A DNA stretch of 34,831 bases from CS1-C013 sp964353745 (GTDB taxonomy: Archaea > Aenigmatarchaeota > Aenigmatarchaeia > Aenigmatarchaeales > Aenigmatarchaeaceae): NCBI GenBank assembly GCA_964353745.1, contig CAYGWD010000010.1, positions 1 to 34,831 of the forward strand. The letters are read 5' to 3'. Below are positions 8,161 to 16,796 of this stretch, in pieces. The notes beneath the pieces are model-generated. The model was not told the origin of the DNA, did not search any database, and saw only the letters and a list, made by a program, of their open reading frames with translations. The position numbers and the translations under genes are program-made. Every line of letters begins with the position of its first letter. The first letter of the stretch is position 1.

Positions 8161-9345
8161 TTATATTTTATACCACAGATAAAGTGTTAGCTCAATATTT
8201 TCTGGAACATCGCAGCATGAGGAATAAAACGAGGACAACGAGACGTATTCTTTTGTCAGGTCAGGATCTTTCAGATACCAGTCCTTCACTCTTGACATTA
8301 TGGCTGATTTTACTAGGCCCTTGTACTCGTCGCTCCAGTTGAAGTCTGAAATCCACACAGCCGTGTTGTTAGAGGCCATACCCGCTTGGCCGGTCGATAG
8401 GGTTAGTATGTTAACGTTTCCCGTCACGTTACCTTCTGAAAAGAACTTGTTAAAAGTCAGAGAGGTGTTGATGGGTTGAATTATAGTTAAGTTGTTGCTC
8501 CAAGAAATGTTTTTTACTTTGAACGTGTAGAATTTGCCATCATCAGTATTTTTTAGATTGAAAAACCCACCTATCGGTATGTTGTTAAGACCAGTTTCGT
8601 CGATTGTTTTGTTTTCAACGTCTATGGTATTGCTCGTAATATTAACCTTTCTTGGATTTTCCCATATGTACCAATAGCCCCATCTCTTTGCGCCTACAGT
8701 AGTACTTGCATTCACATCAAAACCGATAGCAAAAAAGTATTTTTCAATCTCATCTTTTGATGGATCGTAAGGAGTGAAGTTGAGATTGCCGTTTCCTTGG
8801 CTAGCAGGTCTAAGACCGAAGAAATAATTGAAGTCTGTATCGTTGTTCTTGCGCGTCGCATTAATTCCTAATATCATGCCCCCCTTGTTCAGATAATCAG
8901 TGATATTCGATTTTCTGCTAGTGTAACCATTATAGTTAACAAAGACAACCTCGTCATAAGACGAGGGAATGCCAGAGGCTATGTCAAATTGGCCAACAGA
9001 AAAATTGACCCAACGACCGTTAAAATAACTCGGAGTTAGCAAACCTTTTACATAGTTGTAGCTTGCCGGGTCGACGCCTACGCTTATGTTGGTCTTAGGA
9101 ACACCTGTTATCCTTAATCCGAAATCAACATGGGGAGGAACCAAACTCTGAATCTTTGTAAAATTTCCATTCAAAAATTCTACAATGCTCTGATAGTCCA
9201 AATTTTTTATTATGTCGTTTCCAGTTGTTATCAAATCTGCTCTTTCCCAGTTCTCCTTTGGCTTGAAGGTTGAGATTGTACCCAGAACGGCTAGCATTAG
9301 TATTAGCGCTATTGATATTTCCAGCAAATAAATAAAACCTTTCAT
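8161..9345 (-). CDS. large pilin-like surface protein
   Basis: Last gene of the pilus locus. The start MKGFIYLLEISIALILMLAV has the charged-G plus hydrophobic-helix form of a class III (type IV prepilin) signal; cleavage would follow MKG. The rest is secreted, rich in NxS/T sites. Residues about 125-165 (YDEVVFVNYNGY...NITDYLNKGGMILGIN) resemble a Rossmann-like glutamine-amidotransferase or DUF4350-type fold, with a repeated region around residue 225-260. At 394 residues it is too large for a major pilin and is probably a minor, tip or anchoring component. It starts one base after the DUF2341 gene, so the two should be coexpressed. Confidence 0.75.
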   Translation of the reverse strand: MKGFIYLLEISIALILMLAVLGTISTFKPKENWERADLITTGNDIIKNLDYQSIVEFLNGNFTKIQSLVPPHVDFGLRITGVPKTNISVGVDPASYNYVKGLLTPSYFNGRWVNFSVGQFDIASGIPSSYDEVVFVNYNGYTSRKSNITDYLNKGGMILGINATRKNNDTDFNYFFGLRPASQGNGNLNFTPYDPSKDEIEKYFFAIGFDVNASTTVGAKRWGYWYIWENPRKVNITSNTIDVENKTIDETGLNNIPIGGFFNLKNTDDGKFYTFKVKNISWSNNLTIIQPINTSLTFNKFFSEGNVTGNVNILTLSTGQAGMASNNTAVWISDFNWSDEYKGLVKSAIMSRVKDWYLKDPDLTKEYVSLSSFYSSCCDVPENIELTLYLWYKI

Positions 9346-9346
9346 A

Positions 9347-10768
9347 CTACCACAATTCCAGCGTTATGTTACCCAAATCATTCCCAACCTTTACGTACCT
9401 GCTCACTGTTATTTTTGCAGGGCTCAGGCTCTCTGTTCCGCAGTATAAAAGTAAATTGGTCGAATTATATATTCTAAGCCTATAGGTGCTTAGTCCGAAA
9501 TTTAACAAGAGGTCACAGTTTCCATTCAGTGCCGCTATCTTACCCACAGACAATACGTCTGATTGGTCAGCAAGGCCAACTGTTTTGACGGGGAACCAGC
9601 TTTGATTGGTTCTAGTTTCTTCGTTTTTAATTGTACCTGCAGGTTCTGGAGAAGCATAATGATAAACATAAAACAAACTGAAGTTTGCCTCTATTGATTT
9701 TGAATTACTATAAGGCGTTAAAAATAAAGTAACATATTGAAAGTCTTCAATAGCTAAAGGAACTATCGCAGAACCTATAGCGACCCAATTATTATTATCA
9801 TAGCTTTGCCAACCACTTACGTTAAAGTTATTTCTGACTATTTTTAGATAGGTAGGAAAATTCACTGTTCCTACACTGTTACTATAGCTATTAGGCGCAA
9901 TATAAGAAGAACCAGATTGCCAGAAGAAACCAAAGTTATTTCCACTACGCCTTGCTACTATATATGCCATGCCATTATAATTTTTAGCTTTTACAAAATT
10001 TTGCAAGCTTATTCCTGATTTGCAATAGGCTTCTGTTCCATTTTGGCTCATTATTTTTGTAATAGCAACAATATCACCAGAAATTATTGAGTCTTTGTAA
10101 GCATGAGTAGCTTCATATATGTTATCCACAACGTTTGATCCATTAATATTAACTAATGTTAGATTACCGTTGGAAACAGTTGCTGTGCCGGGTGTTCCTA
10201 TATCCTGTTTTACCCATCCTTGTGGTAATGAATTTTCGCTTAAATCTAAAAACTGCATGAAAACGTCGTTTCCATTGCTCTCGCTTGTTGCACTAGGATA
10301 TCTATAATACATGTAAACAGATTTTTTCTCGGCTTCAGGAATCCTGTGGATTTTCAACCAAACGAGAGCCCAATTGCCATCAGATTTGTTTTCTATCCAA
10401 TAAGGTATCCTAGTCACTTTGTCAGTGTCGGCAAATCTTATGTCGCTAAAATCTGATTTCATGTCAGAATCATAGGTTATGTTTATTCTTACTTGTTGGT
10501 TTATCAGCTCTATTGAACTTTGCGAGATGCCAATCTCTTTTCTCCTAGTCCAGCCTTGATTTAGAAAGTTGGTCCAGTCGTCAGGATATCCCTTGTCATT
10601 GGTTAGCGTCTCTATCACACTGTTGGCTTCTGCTTTCATGTTGTTGATGCTGTAGTCTGATATGATCGAGGATGAGATGGTATTCATCTGGTTAACGACA
10701 TAAAAAATTATTGCTGAGAATATTATGACAGCGAAAATGAACTCCATTCTTGTTTGTCCATGCATCAT
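9347..10768 (-). CDS. pilin-like protein with DUF2341 domain, possible tip adhesin
   Basis: The mature protein starts at an ATGATG overlapping the TGA of the upstream TadC-like gene (either ATG 10768 or 10765), giving MMHGQTRMEFIFAVIIFSAI, a prepilin-like helix. The frame stays open upstream to 10966, but that part lies within the TadC-like gene and is not used. Residues about 70-180 match DUF2341 (W..RKEIGIS..., FSDIRFADTD, YWIENK, VWLKI, MYYRYPSATSESNG), a beta-sandwich found in archaeal surface proteins. A second beta-rich, lectin-like region (about 185-390) follows. A probable minor pilin or adhesin carrying a binding domain. Confidence 0.82.
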   Translation of the reverse strand: MMHGQTRMEFIFAVIIFSAIIFYVVNQMNTISSSIISDYSINNMKAEANSVIETLTNDKGYPDDWTNFLNQGWTRRKEIGISQSSIELINQQVRINITYDSDMKSDFSDIRFADTDKVTRIPYWIENKSDGNWALVWLKIHRIPEAEKKSVYMYYRYPSATSESNGNDVFMQFLDLSENSLPQGWVKQDIGTPGTATVSNGNLTLVNINGSNVVDNIYEATHAYKDSIISGDIVAITKIMSQNGTEAYCKSGISLQNFVKAKNYNGMAYIVARRSGNNFGFFWQSGSSYIAPNSYSNSVGTVNFPTYLKIVRNNFNVSGWQSYDNNNWVAIGSAIVPLAIEDFQYVTLFLTPYSNSKSIEANFSLFYVYHYASPEPAGTIKNEETRTNQSWFPVKTVGLADQSDVLSVGKIAALNGNCDLLLNFGLSTYRLRIYNSTNLLLYCGTESLSPAKITVSRYVKVGNDLGNITLELW

Positions 10769-11709
10769 ATCATTCCAGCTTTTAACAAGAATAGGAGTAT
10801 ACCAAAACCAGACAAGGTCATTATCGAACTGTGCTTTAAGCCGGCAGTTGCAGAACCTTCTCCGATTTGACCAGCGACCAGCCCAGAGAATATACCCTGA
10901 ACTATAGACATCAAAAGAAATAATGCATAGTAATAACAGCTCTTTTGAATTGCAAACATCTTGCACACTATGGAAAAAATAGAGCAGTTTGCGCAGAATA
11001 TGCTGATGCTGTTTACGCAGGCTTCACAAGGGTCAGTAAAAGTCATTATGCCTCCTACTAGTCCTCCGCCACCTACATTAAGATTCATTAAAGGTATCAG
11101 CGTCTGCGACAGACCGATGACTATCCCAATGAAGATGTAATAGATAGCGTACATTATCATCATGTGCTCGTATGTAACAGCCTTTCTCTCTTTCTCGGCC
11201 TCTTTTATAGATGTTATGTCCGAGGCAGTAGCTTCCATTGTTTTGGCAATGTCCCCTCCTGAAGCATAGGCTTCGTTTATAATCCTAACGACTCTTCCTA
11301 TCAGCTTTGATTTTTTCATTCGCAGCGCGAAATTGCTCATGGCTTCCTGTGTAGGTATTCCCCAGGATAACTGATATTCAATCTTCTTTATCTCTTCTGT
11401 AAGTTTCCCATAGTCAGTTTTCGAAACCTGTTTCAATGCTTCTGGCAGAGTCATTCCTATTTTCTGTGCCTCGGAGAGGTCTAGCAAAAATAAAGGCAGC
11501 TGGTCTTCGATTGCTCTCACTTTGCTGTATTCGAAATATGAAAAGAACGCAAAGGGGACTATCCCTACTATTGCCGCCAGAAGAATGATGTTACCCATTA
11601 TACCGACGTTCTTATAAAACAGGAAGCTTATCGCGACTAGAGCTATGGCTATTATTATCGGAATGTATTTTAAGTTGAACTTGCTTTTTTTATCTTCTTT
11701 CTTATCCAT
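10765..11709 (-). CDS. type IV pilus inner-membrane platform protein (GspF/TadC family), distal copy
   Basis: Integral membrane protein that anchors the ATPase and drives pilin polymerisation. The T2SF domain is clear: two N-terminal membrane helices, then LPLFLLDLSEAQKIGMTLPEALKQVSK and YASGGDIAKTMEATASDI, then further helices. A peculiarity is six cysteines (228, 231, 239, 242, 249, 258; two are CxxC pairs) between the third and fourth membrane helices, not expected in this family. It lies four bases downstream of the other GspF copy, and its stop overlaps the DUF2341 pilin start. Confidence 0.88.
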   Translation of the reverse strand: MDKKEDKKSKFNLKYIPIIIAIALVAISFLFYKNVGIMGNIILLAAIVGIVPFAFFSYFEYSKVRAIEDQLPLFLLDLSEAQKIGMTLPEALKQVSKTDYGKLTEEIKKIEYQLSWGIPTQEAMSNFALRMKKSKLIGRVVRIINEAYASGGDIAKTMEATASDITSIKEAEKERKAVTYEHMMIMYAIYYIFIGIVIGLSQTLIPLMNLNVGGGGLVGGIMTFTDPCEACVNSISIFCANCSIFSIVCKMFAIQKSCYYYALFLLMSIVQGIFSGLVAGQIGEGSATAGLKHSSIMTLSGFGILLFLLKAGMI

Positions 11710-11713
11710 TTCA

Positions 11714-12595
11714 TCACGCTGACGGTGCTACGGATTTTAATAAAAATATAAAGCCTACTGATACAAAGGGCAGGACTATAAAGATTACTAAAAATTGTAT
11801 GAACGATAGGTAACTGGACATTCCTCCCCCGCCTATTACTGACATCAATGCGGTTATGATTATGAAAAATACAGATCCGACCAATATTAGTGTAAGATAA
11901 ATCTCTATCAAAAATGACAATGTCCTTGAGTACTGTTCCAGTCTCCTTCTATATTCTGATATGAATATTCTTGACTTCTCGTGCAGGAAATCTCCCAAAT
12001 TACCGCCACTAGTTAGAACATTGTCCAATCCCCATAACAATTCTTTAAGTTCCTCAGAGGGCGTCCTGTTGGCTGTTTTTCTTATGGCTCCCACCAGGTC
12101 CATTCCAAAGACTTCTACGTCTCTGTAGATTTTCTCTGCTTCCTTGGAGACTTCTCCATATTCCTCGAACTGCGATATAACCTTGAACATTGTTACAGGA
12201 GGCGCTCCTGAATTTGCTATTGTTGCCATGTAGGTTGCTGCAAAAGGTAGGGCAGACTCTATATCCTTTTTCCTCTTGCCTGCCACTAAGCTCGGATATG
12301 TATAAAAAATAAAGAAAACAATCAAGATGGTTACGATGTTTAAGGTGAATGAGAACAGGACTGCCAACAGTATGTCCTTTAGGACTATGCTAGTTATTAT
12401 GGTGACCAAGGGAAACTCTATGACAAAGAACAACAATAAAGAGAAGAACATGGCATAAACATACTCCGGCAGAGTTAGGCCGATGTCTGCCTTTAACAGG
12501 TCAGGTTTTATGCTTTCAAATACGCCGACAGTCGGGTCTAGGCTGTGTTTGAAAAATTTGAATGACAAGTCTCTAAGAGTTTTCCAGATATTCAT
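11714..12595 (-). CDS. type IV pilus inner-membrane platform protein (GspF/TadC family), proximal copy
   Basis: Second T2SF-type protein of the locus, eight bases after the ATPase. Segments matching the fold include LPFAATYMATIANSGAPP, VFGMDLVGAIRKTANRTPSE and TSGGNLGDFLHEKSR, flanked by four or five membrane helices. Two adjacent GspF-like genes are also seen in Tad loci (TadB/TadC), where they form a heteromeric platform; the same is likely here. Length (293 residues) is normal. Confidence 0.9.
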   Translation of the reverse strand: MNIWKTLRDLSFKFFKHSLDPTVGVFESIKPDLLKADIGLTLPEYVYAMFFSLLLFFVIEFPLVTIITSIVLKDILLAVLFSFTLNIVTILIVFFIFYTYPSLVAGKRKKDIESALPFAATYMATIANSGAPPVTMFKVISQFEEYGEVSKEAEKIYRDVEVFGMDLVGAIRKTANRTPSEELKELLWGLDNVLTSGGNLGDFLHEKSRIFISEYRRRLEQYSRTLSFLIEIYLTLILVGSVFFIIITALMSVIGGGGMSSYLSFIQFLVIFIVLPFVSVGFIFLLKSVAPSA

Positions 12596-12603
12596 TAAAT
12601 CAT

Positions 12604-14424
12604 CTAAGCTATGTTTTGCAGCAATTCGTCGGCTCTCGAGTAATAGAGCTTTGCTACTTTTGCAACATCCCTATAGTCCTCTATGTTTTTTTCTACCATC
12701 CATTCCAAAACTTTCATTCTTCTGAATATCTCCTGTTGCAAGTACTGTTCCTCGATGCCGTACTGCTGAGAAATTCTTCTCAGAACAATAGAAGGGTTCA
12801 CTGCCTCGTAGATGTCATTTTTTGGGTCCCATTTGAATACCTCGTTAACCATAGGGAAGTTCTTTTTTCTGTCAAAACCGTATATCTCGTATATACTCTT
12901 TATTCTTCTGACATAGGTCGATCCGTATTTTATTCTGACAACGAATATGATTACGTCCAATGCCTCTATAAGATTTGCTGGAAGGCTTATCGGAGGCGTT
13001 GTTAACCTGTCCATCAGTCTCTCCATAGAGTCTGCGTGTATTGTTGATAGAGAGCTGTGGCCAGTTGCTATCTGCTGGAATAGAACATAGGCTTCCTTAC
13101 CTCTAACTTCTCCTACTATAAGGTAGTCTGGTCTTTGTCTTAACGATTCTTTCAACAGGTCGAATAGGTCTACCTCTCCCACCTTTTTGCCTCCCATTTC
13201 TGACATCGGTAGCCTAGCAACACTAGGAACCCAGTGGGAATGAGGGAGAACCAGTTCAGCTGTATCCTCTATTGAAACTATCTTTAGTTCTGGCTTTATG
13301 AACAGCGACATGGCATTTAACAATGTAGTTTTTCCAGTAGCGACCCCTCCTGTAATCAGGATAGTTCTGCCATACTCTACGGCCAGCCACAGATATGCTG
13401 CAATTTTAGAATCAATTGTTTTGAGCTTTAACAGGTTCACAGGTGTCAAAGGCGTTTCGCTGAATTTTCTGATGGTAAAGTTGCTTCCTTTCCTTGCTAT
13501 ATCAGTTCCTAGAGTTACCTGTATTCTAGAACCATCTGGCAAAGTTCCACCTATGAGGGGGGATGCAACTGAAATGCTTTTGCCGCATCTCTGAGAAAGC
13601 TTGTTTACAAAGACGTCGAGTTCTTCAGCCTTTTCAAAGTAGACGTTTGTTTTAACGCTTCCTAGTAATGGGTTTCTATGATAGACGTACAAGGGAATTT
13701 CTACTCCATCGCATGATATATCTTCTAGATTAGGGTCCATCATAAGCGGTTCTATTTTTCCCATTCCTATGAAATCTCTTTTAATATAATATAGCAAGTC
13801 CTTTTTTTTGTCTTCGGGAACAACAAGGGACATTGAAACTAGCATTTCTTCAAATTTGTTGACCAAATAATCCGTGGCCTCGCCCTTTCTAAGGGTTGTG
13901 AAATCAACTTCTAATTTTTCCACAAGCATTGTTTTGATTTGGTTTAGTAGAGCCCTTTCCTCAGGATTCAATTTAGGTTCAGCGATCTGATAAATCAAGG
14001 AAGAATCAGCATCAGACCATTTTATGTTAACAGATGCGAATACCTTTGAATCGGATTTTATCAGGTCATAAGAAATATTTATTGTTCTTAAATTAAATTC
14101 AGATTCTCTTGCTGCACCTGCCAGTCCTGAATCTGGAACAACTATGGGTATGCCTTTGTTTTCTTCGTCCTTGTTTTCCTCGATTACGAATTTTTCTGCT
14201 TTTATCTCGCTTATCTTTATAGAGGGGCCCTTTATCTCCAGTTGGCCTCCACCTCCGCCAAAGCCCATTGCAACAGGATAAGGAAAGCCTTTTCCTTTAT
14301 ATCCTCTATGATCTATGAGGCCAGCTCTTCTAAGTTTTTTATAACCTTTAACAGCCTTTCTAAAGAACCTGTTAAATTTTATTTTTCCTACTAGTTTTAG
14401 ATTTTTTGGTTTAACTTTCATCAT
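12604..14424 (-). CDS. type IV pilus assembly ATPase (FlaI/TadA/VirB11-like)
   Basis: Cytoplasmic hexameric motor that powers pilin assembly. The Walker A motif GGVATGKTT has its Lys at residue 365, the Asp box follows at SIEDTAELVL, the Walker B at DYLIVGEVRG and the His box at STIHADS. An N-terminal domain (about 140-330) precedes the core. The first 125 residues are a basic, glycine-rich extension (GFGGGGGQ) not needed by the family, which may contact the membrane or a partner. The start lies in ATGATGA, overlapping the upstream stop, and a second ATG at 14421 is possible. Confidence 0.95.
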   Translation of the reverse strand: MMKVKPKNLKLVGKIKFNRFFRKAVKGYKKLRRAGLIDHRGYKGKGFPYPVAMGFGGGGGQLEIKGPSIKISEIKAEKFVIEENKDEENKGIPIVVPDSGLAGAARESEFNLRTINISYDLIKSDSKVFASVNIKWSDADSSLIYQIAEPKLNPEERALLNQIKTMLVEKLEVDFTTLRKGEATDYLVNKFEEMLVSMSLVVPEDKKKDLLYYIKRDFIGMGKIEPLMMDPNLEDISCDGVEIPLYVYHRNPLLGSVKTNVYFEKAEELDVFVNKLSQRCGKSISVASPLIGGTLPDGSRIQVTLGTDIARKGSNFTIRKFSETPLTPVNLLKLKTIDSKIAAYLWLAVEYGRTILITGGVATGKTTLLNAMSLFIKPELKIVSIEDTAELVLPHSHWVPSVARLPMSEMGGKKVGEVDLFDLLKESLRQRPDYLIVGEVRGKEAYVLFQQIATGHSSLSTIHADSMERLMDRLTTPPISLPANLIEALDVIIFVVRIKYGSTYVRRIKSIYEIYGFDRKKNFPMVNEVFKWDPKNDIYEAVNPSIVLRRISQQYGIEEQYLQQEIFRRMKVLEWMVEKNIEDYRDVAKVAKLYYSRADELLQNIA

Positions 14425-14837
14425 TTTAACTCGACCATTTCATTATAAACTCTTATTTCAACATAACCTTTTGTGCTATATATAATATTTTCTGTTGTAA
14501 TATTAAGATTATACAAGCTCAGTACGGCACCAATACTAATGTCATGCGTGCAGTTTAAATTCAAACCATTGTCAATCTCTATCTTGTATATGCATTTAGA
14601 CAGCTTGAATGGTATTGACAGGTTGTAATCTATCTCGCTGTTTGTGCCTTTGGACGCCTCTAATATGTTTATAATCGTTCCCCTTATGGTTTCTCCCACA
14701 GCCTTTAGTTGAGGCCTTATCATGTTTCTCTCGGTTATTGCATTGATGTTGGAGAATATGAAATAAACAGCGACTATCATACTCAGTCCTATTATGAAAA
14801 ATATCACGTATTCAATAGTTAAGTATTGCCCTTTCAT
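14421..14837 (-). CDS. pilin-like minor protein (138 aa)
   Basis: Starts MKGQYLTIEYVIFFIIGLSM, a prepilin-type signal with cleavage expected after MKG and a glutamate near position 5 of the mature helix (TIEYV), as pilins need for assembly. The 110-residue mature part is beta-rich with two cysteines (SKC..LNC) and several NxT sites. It is probably a minor pilin. It sits between a similar 169-residue gene (eight bases upstream) and the ATPase, whose start overlaps its stop. Confidence 0.72.
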   Translation of the reverse strand: MKGQYLTIEYVIFFIIGLSMIVAVYFIFSNINAITERNMIRPQLKAVGETIRGTIINILEASKGTNSEIDYNLSIPFKLSKCIYKIEIDNGLNLNCTHDISIGAVLSLYNLNITTENIIYSTKGYVEIRVYNEMVELK

Positions 14838-14845
14838 AAAGAATA

Positions 14846-15355
14846 TTACACAAAAGTTATTCTTATTTTGATTGTTGCCTTGCCGTTTTCAATGTCAGTG
14901 GAATTTTCTTCTATTACAACCTTTTTTGGCTTGGCTAAGGTTGGGCCATCAGTAAAAAACTCAACATTATAATCGTCCTTGGGAAAGACCAGTCGGATTC
15001 TGAAAACGTCTCCGTCAAGCATCTCTCTTATATAGGAATAATCAGAAGATATGTTGTTCCAAGAGGTTGGCAATGAAATGCCTGAAGAAACAACTGTTCT
15101 AACCTCAATGGTTTGGCTGTCTAACAGCGTTATTGGACCGTCAACGTTATATTCTATTTCTTTATGACCGCCATATTTCAACAAGCTTTTAATATCATAA
15201 TTCATTTCTTTCATAAAACCCTCAGCAGAAGAAACCCTTGTTATATCGACATTCTGCTGAAAAGCGTCTCTGCTCCAATAAACAGCTACTGTAAATAAAA
15301 CAATGCTTAAAAGAAATAAAAGTATAAAAACTAATATTTCTGATTGTGCTTTCAT
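14846..15355 (-). CDS. pilin-like minor protein (169 aa)
   Basis: N terminus MKAQSEILVFILLFLLSIVLF is a prepilin-like signal, with cleavage probably after MKA and a mature start QSEIL. The soluble part is predicted beta-rich with no cysteines. It resembles the upstream-lying helper pilins of archaeal pilus loci. A 25-base gap separates it from the second tandem pilin, the widest inside this run of genes. Confidence 0.7.
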   Translation of the reverse strand: MKAQSEILVFILLFLLSIVLFTVAVYWSRDAFQQNVDITRVSSAEGFMKEMNYDIKSLLKYGGHKEIEYNVDGPITLLDSQTIEVRTVVSSGISLPTSWNNISSDYSYIREMLDGDVFRIRLVFPKDDYNVEFFTDGPTLAKPKKVVIEENSTDIENGKATIKIRITFV

Positions 15356-15380
15356 GATATTTTATTGCTTTGACTTATTA

Positions 15381-15806
15381 TTAAGTAATTGTTATTGACT
15401 GCTCTAGACCGCTTGCAGCAATGATTCTTAGTCTCGTACCTGAAGTTGTAGTATTTATGTAAAATGTCCAAACTTCACCGTAACTCTTAGTTGGAAGTGA
15501 AGTTAGTCCTTGTACATTTGCAGGTGCGTCATTCACATAAGCACTGATTTTACTGAGGTCTAATGGGGTGGTTCCAAGGCACCTTAAGGTAACAGAATAA
15601 TTACAACAAGTTGCAACGGTAACGTTTTTTGCAGTTTCTATTCTAAAGTTGGTTGTCATAGCACTTGCCGTAGATGTGGTCGCGTTACTAGTGGTAGCCG
15701 TCAAACTACTGAATATCCCTGAAAACCATGTATATGCCAAAGCAGCCAAAGCAACAACTATCATCAATATCAAAATTATTGCTATTATTTCGCTTACTCC
15801 TTTCAT
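15381..15806 (-). CDS. archaeal type IV pilin, tandem copy 2
   Basis: Start MKGVSEIIAIILILMIVVAL is a typical archaeal pilin: a class III signal cut after MKG, then a mature helix VSEIIAI. I start at 15806; an ATG at 15818 (MLIIMKG) overlaps the upstream gene and would put extra residues before the signal. The mature domain is Ser/Thr rich with a Cys-Cys pair. Its first 36 codons are nearly identical at DNA level to the neighbouring pilin, while the rest differs strongly. Confidence 0.85.
   Translation of the reverse strand: MKGVSEIIAIILILMIVVALAALAYTWFSGIFSSLTATTSNATTSTASAMTTNFRIETAKNVTVATCCNYSVTLRCLGTTPLDLSKISAYVNDAPANVQGLTSLPTKSYGEVWTFYINTTTSGTRLRIIAASGLEQSITIT
15700..15806. repeat. direct repeat, pilin 5' end (copy A)
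   Basis: This 107-bp stretch matches 16143-16249 with only four differences, silent sites included. It covers the signal and N-terminal helix of two tandem pilins. Beyond it the two genes share little. Confidence 0.85.
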
Positions 15807-15811
15807 AATAA

Positions 15812-16249
15812 TCAACAACTAATTGTTCTTGAGTCTTGCAAACCGCTCTCAAGAGTTATCGCTAATACTTTATTTGGACAGGCGGCAGTTGCATTTGTGA
15901 TGTTGAGAGTAATTACTTGTCCTGGAGGTAATGCATAGCTTGCAATAGGAACATATGAAGATAACATACCATCAATATAGACTCCAAGCTTTCCTGCATC
16001 AAAATTTACAGTTCCTATGTTTCTGATCGTGGCATTAACAGAACCTGTCCCGCCTCCGCCTCCATAAGATTTTGCAGCTTCAATCCTAAACTGCATTGCC
16101 ATCGCTGTTGTGGCCTGCGAGGTTGCGTTACTGGTGGTTGTTGTCAAACTAGTGAATATCCCTGAAAACCATGTATATGCCAAGGCAGACAAAGCAACAA
16201 CTATCATCAATATCAAAATTATTGCTATTATTGCGCTTACTCCTTTCAT
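15812..16249 (-). CDS. archaeal type IV pilin, tandem copy 1
   Basis: Start MKGVSAIIAIILILMIVVAL is a class III prepilin signal cut after MKG. The mature domain contains a glycine run (SYGGGGGTGS) and a conserved-looking Cys pair near the C terminus. Compared with copy 2 the signal and helix are nearly the same but the exposed domain is different, as expected when pilin surfaces diversify. The start overlaps the stop of the coiled-coil gene (ATGA at 16246-16249). Confidence 0.85.
   Translation of the reverse strand: MKGVSAIIAIILILMIVVALSALAYTWFSGIFTSLTTTTSNATSQATTAMAMQFRIEAAKSYGGGGGTGSVNATIRNIGTVNFDAGKLGVYIDGMLSSYVPIASYALPPGQVITLNITNATAACPNKVLAITLESGLQDSRTISC
16143..16249. repeat. direct repeat, pilin 5' end (copy B)
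   Basis: Partner of 15700-15806, offset 443 bases, same orientation, four mismatches in 107 bp. Confidence 0.85.
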
Positions 16250-16758
16250 AACTGTTCAACCTTCCTTACTTCTTTTTTTAAAGGATAATTGGATAATAAT
16301 GTTGAAACAGGCATCCCACCCTTGAGCTTTCTATCCATTTTATTTAGTTCGTTGAGGACTACCTGGTTGCTCTCCACAAGCTTTTGATTCTGATCTGAAA
16401 TCTTCCTTAACTCATCAATAATAGGTTTGAATGCTTCCGCATTGGATTGGACAGGCTGAGGCGTTACGTTTACCTCTTCTTTACCAGCAGCTTCTACCAA
16501 TTCAAGAAAGCCGTTAATAGTGTCTATCAGTTCGTCCATCTTGGATGGCAACTTTGATAATTCGTTCCTCAAGTCGTTGTTCGCCTGTATAACATCGTTT
16601 ACAATTTTCTGGTTGTTTCTTATCAGTTCTATTATCTGGTTTATCAGATTCTGTAGTTGAGGCGTTGATCCTGATGATTCTATTTTTTCCATCCTTTCTT
16701 CTAGCTTCCTGATGGGAGTCACTGGTATTATTTCGTAACTTACATCATCTTCTGTCAT
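16246..16758 (-). CDS. coiled-coil pilus accessory protein
   Basis: Soluble 170-residue protein, mostly helical, with heptad-like runs at about 15-30 (IRKLEERMEKIE), 33-85 and 105-150. No membrane segment. The pattern resembles the FlaC/D type coiled-coil accessories of archaeal archaellum/pilus loci, but I cannot claim a direct match. It leads the operon that continues through the ATPase. It is preceded by a TATA box at leaderless spacing and overlaps the first tandem pilin by ATGA. Likely role: a cytoplasmic scaffold or signalling adaptor for the pilus motor (inference). Confidence 0.7.
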   Translation of the reverse strand: MTEDDVSYEIIPVTPIRKLEERMEKIESSGSTPQLQNLINQIIELIRNNQKIVNDVIQANNDLRNELSKLPSKMDELIDTINGFLELVEAAGKEEVNVTPQPVQSNAEAFKPIIDELRKISDQNQKLVESNQVVLNELNKMDRKLKGGMPVSTLLSNYPLKKEVRKVEQL

Positions 16759-16782
16759 ATTCTATAGTTTTGCTTAAACTTG

Positions 16783-16791
16783 TATATAAAT
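16783..16791 (-). promoter_or_regulatory. TATA box for the pilus operon
   Basis: On the minus strand ATTTATATA lies 25-33 bases ahead of the coiled-coil gene start (16758). This would transcribe the ten genes down to 8161. It sits just before the end of the upstream pilin gene. Confidence 0.5.
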
Positions 16792-16796
16792 GTTTT

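Noticed and set aside
9347..10966. Longer frame of 539 residues from 10966
   Set aside because: The first 66 codons run inside the TadC-like gene and show no signal or domain; the prepilin helix starts at 10768/10765, with stop-start overlap.
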